Assembly: GCA_002309415.1 (NCBI GenBank)
Contig: DBXC01000005.1
Span: 30,582-94,581 of the forward strand
Direction: 5' to 3'
From: Dehalococcoidia bacterium UBA1222
GTDB taxonomy: Bacteria > Chloroflexota > Dehalococcoidia > Dehalococcoidales > UBA1222
DNA length: 64,000 bases
The stretch's first letter is position 1. Each line of letters opens with the position of its first letter. Position numbers and translations under genes: made by a program. This document shows, one piece after another, positions 59,400-64,000 of the stretch. The notes below the pieces were generated by a model. The model saw nothing but the letters and a program-made list of their open reading frames with translations, made no database searches and was not told the DNA's origin.

Positions 59400-60734
59400 T
59401 TACTCCTGCCTTTGGTATCGTAGATACGGCGACAGCTGATTGGCTTCTCTCGGACCGCTCTTGACTTCCCAGTCAGGAAGCAGGGCCTGTAAAGCCTCTC
59501 TTTCCATCGCGATGTATCCAGGTAAGATTAACACTTTACGTGTGAGTTTGTCTGCTATGCCGCATTTATTGACCAGCAGTGCGATATTCTCTGCATTGAA
59601 TTTCCCGGCAGCCCAAGCGGTCATGACGGACAGGCCATCGGTGTCCTTGATGAGGAGATAAGAACTGCATTTAGTGTTCTCGATCTCACTGGAGACGATG
59701 AAGTAGGTGAGAGCGAAATTGGTGGTGATGAAGACAGGTGAGTTCTCATCGGGTTTGCCGATCTCATAGATGCCTTCGGCTGTGGTATGCGGACGCTGGG
59801 GATCAGAATAGATGTTCATCCTGAGGATCAGAAGGGGAGTCAGGATATCTCCGTCGATGGTATCCAGAAGGATGATGGATGCGTATTTGTTGATGAAGAG
59901 AGCTGCGATAAGAGCTTCTCGGTTGCGGTCGCCTGATGACAGCCTGGCCGCATTGACGATGGTCGGATAACCGACGGAAGCCTTTTTATTGATGAGTGCT
60001 TCTCTTCTGATTGTCACCTGATCACGTAATGCATCTCTCGTATTGGCTGGTGCCGTATCGATGATACAGTCGTTCAGTCCCAGTCCTTTGGCTGCTTCTG
60101 TAAGAGTTTCGACATCGGGACCTGAAATGACGAAAGGACATCCGTGCTTTTTGATGATCTCGAAGAGCGTATCTTTGTTTTCCGATGTTACCGAAGAAAC
60201 GATGGGACGTCTCGTTGCATATCTGGAAAGAACGTCCTCGAGCGCTTCAGTATCCTGGGTGTCGAGCATGATCACGGCATCGGAGAGCTCGAATGCGACG
60301 TTGCAGGCAGTGATGAACTGCTCTCTGTCATTGCCCTTATCACGGATACAGATCAGTTCGGGGAATAATGACTGATCGATCCTGGTGAAGGTCGTCTCAT
60401 TGAATCTTTTTACTTTGTCTTCCAGGGCCGGATCGTCGGAGCTGATGACGTAACCGAGCAAAGCCTGGTTTTCGAAACGCTTTTCATGGCGATACAGGAC
60501 CGTTTCTCCGCCGATCTTGTAATTGGTGCGTCCCTTGAGTGATACCGAGCGGATAGGCGGTGTGAGGGCTTCTGACAGTATCTTCCTTGTCTCTTCCGAC
60601 ATGGAATCGCACTCGGTGTATTCTTTCTTGCCGGCAGCGATGCTCATGGCAAAAGAGAGACAAGTGGGACTGCCGCACTTCTTACAGTTCGTCTTAGGCA
60701 GTAATTTAAATATCTCGATACCGGATAAAGCCAT
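59400..60734 (-). CDS. acsC: AcsC, corrinoid/Fe-S protein large subunit
   Basis: 444 residues. The N-terminal [4Fe-4S] domain keeps C-x2-C-x4-C-x16-C (Cys17, 20, 25, 42) in FKLLPKTNCKKCGSPTCLSF. A TIM-barrel middle domain follows, and the C-terminal corrinoid-binding domain has NFALTYFIVSSEIENTKCSS, VMTAWAAGKFNAENIALLVN and LPGYIAMEREALQALLPDWE. It carries the methyl group on cobalt between AcsE and an acceptor. It is 3 nt downstream of the acsB-like gene. All features expected for function are present. Confidence 0.93.
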   Translation of the reverse strand: MALSGIEIFKLLPKTNCKKCGSPTCLSFAMSIAAGKKEYTECDSMSEETRKILSEALTPPIRSVSLKGRTNYKIGGETVLYRHEKRFENQALLGYVISSDDPALEDKVKRFNETTFTRIDQSLFPELICIRDKGNDREQFITACNVAFELSDAVIMLDTQDTEALEDVLSRYATRRPIVSSVTSENKDTLFEIIKKHGCPFVISGPDVETLTEAAKGLGLNDCIIDTAPANTRDALRDQVTIRREALINKKASVGYPTIVNAARLSSGDRNREALIAALFINKYASIILLDTIDGDILTPLLILRMNIYSDPQRPHTTAEGIYEIGKPDENSPVFITTNFALTYFIVSSEIENTKCSSYLLIKDTDGLSVMTAWAAGKFNAENIALLVNKCGIADKLTRKVLILPGYIAMEREALQALLPDWEVKSGPREANQLSPYLRYQRQE

Positions 60735-60737
60735 GGG

Positions 60738-61967
60738 TTAGATTATGCTCCTCATCGCCAACGCGGGATGATTGTTATTCTTCATATGTTCCAATACCGT
60801 ATCCTCATCGGTTCCGATCTTCTCGTCAGCCAATGACGTGATGAACTCAGTGATCTCGGCGTTGCCTTTGAATTCGGCTAAGGCCTTCTTCTTGAGTTCT
60901 GAATCCATCCATGCGATACGCTTGATGCCTCCTTCGGCTTTTATGAACGAAGGTTCGGCCAGGTTCTTCAAGCTGAAGCCCATGACGGCAGGCGTGGAAT
61001 CACGGATGTCATCGGTGATCATCTTATTGGTGATGCCGCTGGGGGTGGGGCCTTTATAATATCTCGTCATGCACATCACGCCGTTGCATTTAGGTAGGAC
61101 GATCGCGACGTTCTCTGCCTGGATGGTGATGCCCAGAGGCGCATCCATCATGCTGTAGAGAGAGAGCCTTTCACATCTCTCATGAGTCTCTTTCTTGACC
61201 GTCTCATTGATACCGGCAAATTCGCCGTTCTCTTCATTGATGATGGCTCCCTTGGAGACCTTATTATAGGGGCCTGATATATCAATCTCTTCGGAGATTT
61301 TGCAGGTCTTGTAATCCACACCACCGCACATACCGGATCTCTCGGGAGTGATGACGCAGAGATGATTGGGATGGACGGACTGACAGATGGAACAGGAATA
61401 GAAATCGGTAACGTCGGTGTCTTTTAATCCGGCATCGACGGCATCTCGTCTGGCAAATTCTTCGCGTGCTGCTGTGAGGAAAGGAGGAAGCATGCGGAGA
61501 GCCACGATGAAACGTACCTGGACTCTATCGACGACCGTGCCGAAATCCTTCTTGATCGAATCGATGAGGTAGTTGCCGATATCGCGGAAACGGTGTTGTT
61601 TCGTGAATTCAAGAGTGACGGACATGCTGGCATGGTCGCGCTGACCGACATGGGAGATGCCTTTGACGTTATTGAGATACTGGTGGATCTTGTGTTCGAT
61701 GACCTCACAGTATTCATCCTTGCATTTATCACCGGCGACATAGATCAGGAGACCAAGAGCTAAGCCGGTGTGTAGGGGGATCTCAAAAAGATCCTGACCG
61801 GCTACATCCACGAATCCATCCTGTACGCCCATGACGGGACGCATGATGACGCGTTCCAGCATGGGATTGGTACCGTCACCGAATACGGCCCTGACGTCTT
61901 CCAGTTTATAGACGTCTTTGGAATATTCGGGTCCTACTTCCAGAGGAAATTCAGTAGCAAAATACAT
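60738..61967 (-). CDS. Short acetyl-CoA synthase (AcsB/CdhC) homologue lacking the nickel ligands
   Basis: 409 residues aligning without gaps to Moorella ACS from about residue 315 onward, so the CODH-contacting N-terminal domain is absent, as in archaeal CdhC. The cluster cysteines Cys192, 195, 204 and 214 (SCSICQSVHPNHLC, then SGMC) reproduce C-x2-C-x8-C-x9-C of the A-cluster [4Fe-4S]. The Cys-Gly-Cys pair that holds both nickels (Moorella 595-597) maps to Thr281-Ile282-Gln283 in MDAPLGITIQAENVAIVLPK, and the downstream Gly-rich loop is altered too. The reading was checked on the minus strand codon by codon. The frame is intact, so this is a preserved variant; normal acetyl-CoA synthesis should not be possible. 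Confidence 0.85.
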   Translation of the reverse strand: MYFATEFPLEVGPEYSKDVYKLEDVRAVFGDGTNPMLERVIMRPVMGVQDGFVDVAGQDLFEIPLHTGLALGLLIYVAGDKCKDEYCEVIEHKIHQYLNNVKGISHVGQRDHASMSVTLEFTKQHRFRDIGNYLIDSIKKDFGTVVDRVQVRFIVALRMLPPFLTAAREEFARRDAVDAGLKDTDVTDFYSCSICQSVHPNHLCVITPERSGMCGGVDYKTCKISEEIDISGPYNKVSKGAIINEENGEFAGINETVKKETHERCERLSLYSMMDAPLGITIQAENVAIVLPKCNGVMCMTRYYKGPTPSGITNKMITDDIRDSTPAVMGFSLKNLAEPSFIKAEGGIKRIAWMDSELKKKALAEFKGNAEITEFITSLADEKIGTDEDTVLEHMKNNNHPALAMRSII

Positions 61968-61969
61968 GT

Positions 61970-62875
61970 CTATCTCGTTTCTTCTAATAGTTCTTTGACC
62001 AGTTTCATGGCCTTGCTGTTCAGCATGACCACGATCTCACATCCGGCACTGATGAGGGACATGGCAGTAGTGGCTTCCCACAGTATGCCTCGGTTCTCGT
62101 CATCGCCCCATTTCTCGTCTTCGATCTCGCCGGCCTCTTTGACTTTCCAGGAGTCACGTCCGATATTGCAGATGATGGGCATCTGCAGACTTGTGTCGTT
62201 CTGGGTGAGGGCAGCCAGCCTCATCCTCTCGATGATGGAGTAGCAGTATTCGATGCCGTATCCCAGGGCACTGATGGTGGGATCGATGAGGATGTCTTCG
62301 CTCTTCATACCGGCGTTTTCCAGAAGGATGTTGAGTTGTTTGGCCATATTGATATCGATCGGGGAATTAGCTATGAGACGGTGTCCGTTCTTCACGGCCT
62401 TGTCCACCAACTGCTGGTAATTGTCGATCTCCACCGGTCCGACGGTGAGTTTAAAGTCATTGATCTCGTCCAGAAGATATTCGAAGACGTCGCCGTTCTT
62501 CTTGGTGTTGCTGCAGCCCCAAACGATGAGAGGGGTTTCACCGCAGGCACTGATGGCTTTGCGTACGTTCTCAAGAGCAACACTCTTATCCTTATCGGAA
62601 TCGTTGGGGTTGATGCTGGCGAGTTTAAGACAGATGCATTCGGGATGTTCTATTTCTATGGCGCGTCTGACCCAGTCAGCAACATCGCCGTCAGAATAGA
62701 TGTCGTCGTATGCGTACGGAGGAAGGTCTTTGATAGGCTCGTCCTCGACGAGATAGGCGATCCTGCACGGATTCTTGTATCCGCCTTCAAAAGAATACAA
62801 GGTCGTCTTTCCGCCGGTTTTGAGCCCGCGGATATCAGTCTCGATTATCTGTCCGTTGATATCTTCTATCGACAT
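61970..62875 (-). CDS. acsD: AcsD, corrinoid/Fe-S protein small subunit
   Basis: 301 residues, TIM-barrel partner of AcsC. Recognisable parts: IAYLVEDEPIKDLPPYAYDD, HPECICLKLASINPNDSDKD, IVWGCSNTKKNGDVFEYL, ILIDPTISALGYGIEYCYS and the C-terminal SLISAGCEIVVMLNSKAMKL. It helps bind the corrinoid in the heterodimer. It starts 15 nt after folD and ends 2 nt before the acsB-like start, so the genes are one operon. Confidence 0.92.
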   Translation of the reverse strand: MSIEDINGQIIETDIRGLKTGGKTTLYSFEGGYKNPCRIAYLVEDEPIKDLPPYAYDDIYSDGDVADWVRRAIEIEHPECICLKLASINPNDSDKDKSVALENVRKAISACGETPLIVWGCSNTKKNGDVFEYLLDEINDFKLTVGPVEIDNYQQLVDKAVKNGHRLIANSPIDINMAKQLNILLENAGMKSEDILIDPTISALGYGIEYCYSIIERMRLAALTQNDTSLQMPIICNIGRDSWKVKEAGEIEDEKWGDDENRGILWEATTAMSLISAGCEIVVMLNSKAMKLVKELLEETR

Positions 62876-62890
62876 AGTGTCTCGTATACG

Positions 62891-63778
62891 TTATTTGATG
62901 CCATTCATCATCTTGGCTGATTTGACGGTGTCATACATCAGCATGGCGATGGTCATGGGGCCCACGCCGCCGGGAACAGGAGTGATGTAGGATGCTTTCT
63001 TCTTGACGTTCTCGAAGTCCACATCACCGCAGAGGATCCTCTTGCCGGTGGGTGATACGCCGATCTGATTGGTGCCGACGTCGATCACGACGACTCCTTC
63101 TTTGACCATATCGGCCGTGATGAACTTAGGTTTACCGATGGCAGCGATGAGGATATCGGCCTGTCGGGTATAGGATGCGATGTCTTTGGTCGCGGAATGG
63201 CAGATGGTGACAGTGGCATTGGCTCCGGCTGCTTTCTGGACCATGATGTTGGCGATCGGTTTACCCACGATATTGCTGCGGCCGACTACTACTACGTGCT
63301 TGCCGCTGGGATCGATACCGCTCCTTTCGAGGAGCACTTTGATGCCGTGAGGAGTGCAGGGCAGGAAATGCGGTTCGCCGATCATCATACGTCCGACGTT
63401 CATGGGATGGAAACCGTCCACATCCTTCTTGGAATTGATAGCAAAGAGGATGCGGTGTTCATTGATATGTTTGGGAAGAGGCACCTGGACCAATATTCCG
63501 TTGACGGCAGGATCAGAATTGAGCTTTTCGATAATCTCCAGGAGCTCTTCTTCAGTGGTCTCTTCGGGGAGGACAGTATTGTACGATGTGATCCCCAGCT
63601 GTTCACACATACGTACTTTCGAGGCGACATATACCTGACTGGCACTGTCGTTGCCGACTAAGATCGTGGCAAGACAGGGTTTTATGCCATGTTCAGATTC
63701 GAGCGATTCGACTTCTGCCTTTAGTTCGTCGAGCAGTTGTCTGGAAATGGCTTTTCCGTCAATTATCTGTGCTTCCAT
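62891..63778 (-). CDS. folD: FolD, methylene-H4folate dehydrogenase/cyclohydrolase
   Basis: 295 residues from the ATG at 63778 (the frame also opens at a TTG 6 nt earlier); AGGGGA lies upstream. Interconverts methylene-, methenyl- and formyl-H4folate with NAD(P). Motifs: VGNDSASQVYVASKVRMCEQ with the catalytic Tyr/Lys, ILVQVPLPKHI, VVVVGRSNIVGKPIANIM and DVGTNQI. First gene of the C1 operon, giving the folate-bound one-carbon unit that AcsE/AcsCD would use after reduction to methyl. No metF or fhs is in the window. Confidence 0.96.
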   Translation of the reverse strand: MEAQIIDGKAISRQLLDELKAEVESLESEHGIKPCLATILVGNDSASQVYVASKVRMCEQLGITSYNTVLPEETTEEELLEIIEKLNSDPAVNGILVQVPLPKHINEHRILFAINSKKDVDGFHPMNVGRMMIGEPHFLPCTPHGIKVLLERSGIDPSGKHVVVVGRSNIVGKPIANIMVQKAAGANATVTICHSATKDIASYTRQADILIAAIGKPKFITADMVKEGVVVIDVGTNQIGVSPTGKRILCGDVDFENVKKKASYITPVPGGVGPMTIAMLMYDTVKSAKMMNGIK

Positions 63779-63895
63779 AATCAAATTCCCCTAAATAGAT
63801 AGACTTCGCCTATTTTATTTATTCGAATATTATGCTTGATTTACCATGTTTATTTCAAACTTAGACTGCGTGGTCCGCTGTCTCTCGTTTTGCTA

Positions 63896-63901
63896 TATAA
63901 T
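63896..63901 (+). promoter_or_regulatory. -10 box of the gene at 63931
   Basis: TGCTATATAATAACG contains TATAAT at 63896-63901 about 30 nt before the ATG; AGGAGAGG follows as ribosome site. The -35 is unclear. Confidence 0.45.
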
Positions 63902-63930
63902 AACGATTAGTTTTTTAGGAGAGGTTCTGG

Positions 63931-64000
63931 ATGGTATTCGGCTGGATCAATCTGTTCAACCTGGCGATCCTGATCATCATGCTGATCCCCAACATGCTCT
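63931..64000 (+). CDS. Start of a membrane protein gene (cut by window end)
   Basis: ATG at 63931 after AGGAGAGG. Only 23 residues are visible, MVFGWINLFNLAILIIMLIP then NML, clearly one hydrophobic helix. It is divergent from folD with a 152-bp gap. The family cannot be called from this fragment. Confidence 0.6.
   Translation, partial: MVFGWINLFNLAILIIMLIPNML

Noticed and set aside
62876..63930. Cobalamin or ZTP/THF riboswitch before folD or within the C1 operon
   Set aside because: The folD upstream gap and the inter-gene gaps lack the B12 box and the other conserved cores.
1..64000. CRISPR arrays, insertion sequences, prophage genes, integrases
   Set aside because: No regularly spaced repeats, transposase, integrase or phage structural genes were seen; mobile traits are limited to hicAB, the RHH gene and the 48-50 kb island.

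Overview
The window looks like chromosomal DNA (estimated by eye at roughly 45-48% GC) from an uncultured strictly anaerobic Gram-positive bacterium of the Clostridia type. Support: many lipoproteins with short basic signal peptides, a clostridial-style dnaX-ybaB-recR-recO block, HicAB and CD1871A-type small proteins, LicD and peptide/sugar ABC systems, no outer-membrane genes, and a set of Wood-Ljungdahl-type C1 genes. Some metabolic enzymes are of types best known from archaea: a bifunctional fructose-bisphosphate aldolase/phosphatase, a fused ADP-forming acetyl-CoA synthetase, and a short acetyl-CoA synthase homologue.

Layout. 1-3177: arginine genes argJ (cut by the edge), argB, argD. 3184-5839: a LysR regulator divergent from a CoA ligase. 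5907-15221: a coherent accessory region with LicD, an XRE-type regulator fused to a degenerate IspD-like cytidylyltransferase, and a divergent seven-gene operon (IspD-kinase fusion, PfkB kinase, complete CUT1 sugar-type ABC importer, glycerophosphodiesterase). 15317-15928: hicAB. 15947-20573: cation efflux, a LysRS with an extra tRNA-binding domain, two Thr-rich lipoproteins. 20635-24002: recO-recR-ybaB-dnaX. 24087-29968: an acyltransferase / adenylate-forming ligase / MacB-like ABC operon. 30038-32641: TfoX-like protein, tRNA-Gly, Sel1 protein, a Cys-rich/ThrH fusion, an orphan ribbon-helix-helix antitoxin. 32828-41538: dnaN, rdgB, FBP aldolase/phosphatase, a double-cystatin-like lipoprotein, mutS, ADP-forming acetyl-CoA synthetase behind a structured leader. 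41625-48221: an OFA-type transporter and a five-gene peptide/nickel-type ABC importer. 48332-50481: a P-type ATPase remnant and a GC-richer CASTOR/POLLUX-type channel gene that look acquired. 50867-52487: TlpA-like thioredoxin, a 48-residue CXXC membrane protein and a NapH-like Fe-S membrane protein. 52494-57501: two unknown proteins, tatD, nth, a DUF308 protein, trxA, a sugar nucleotidylyltransferase. 57574-63778: the C1 operon folD, acsD, acsB-like, acsC, acsE, then a DUF362 protein. The window ends just inside a membrane-protein gene.

Two parts look most like undescribed biology. (1) The 5.9-15.2 kb region resembles a rebuilt lic pathway: substrate import, diester cleavage, phosphorylation and CDP-activation on one polypeptide, and LicD transfer. 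A regulator whose sensor domain appears to be a dead copy of the pathway enzyme probably controls it through a perfect inverted repeat in the divergent promoter. (2) In the C1 operon the acetyl-CoA synthase homologue keeps all four cysteines of the [4Fe-4S] cluster at exact spacing, but Thr and Gln stand where the Cys-Gly-Cys nickel ligands should be. It also lacks the CODH-contacting N-terminal domain, and no CODH gene is present.

Recurrent traits: several genes have a consensus -10 box only 6-10 nt before an ATG with no Shine-Dalgarno sequence (probable leaderless transcripts), and CGA is a favoured arginine codon in core metabolic genes. All family calls come from reading the sequence; no database search was possible.
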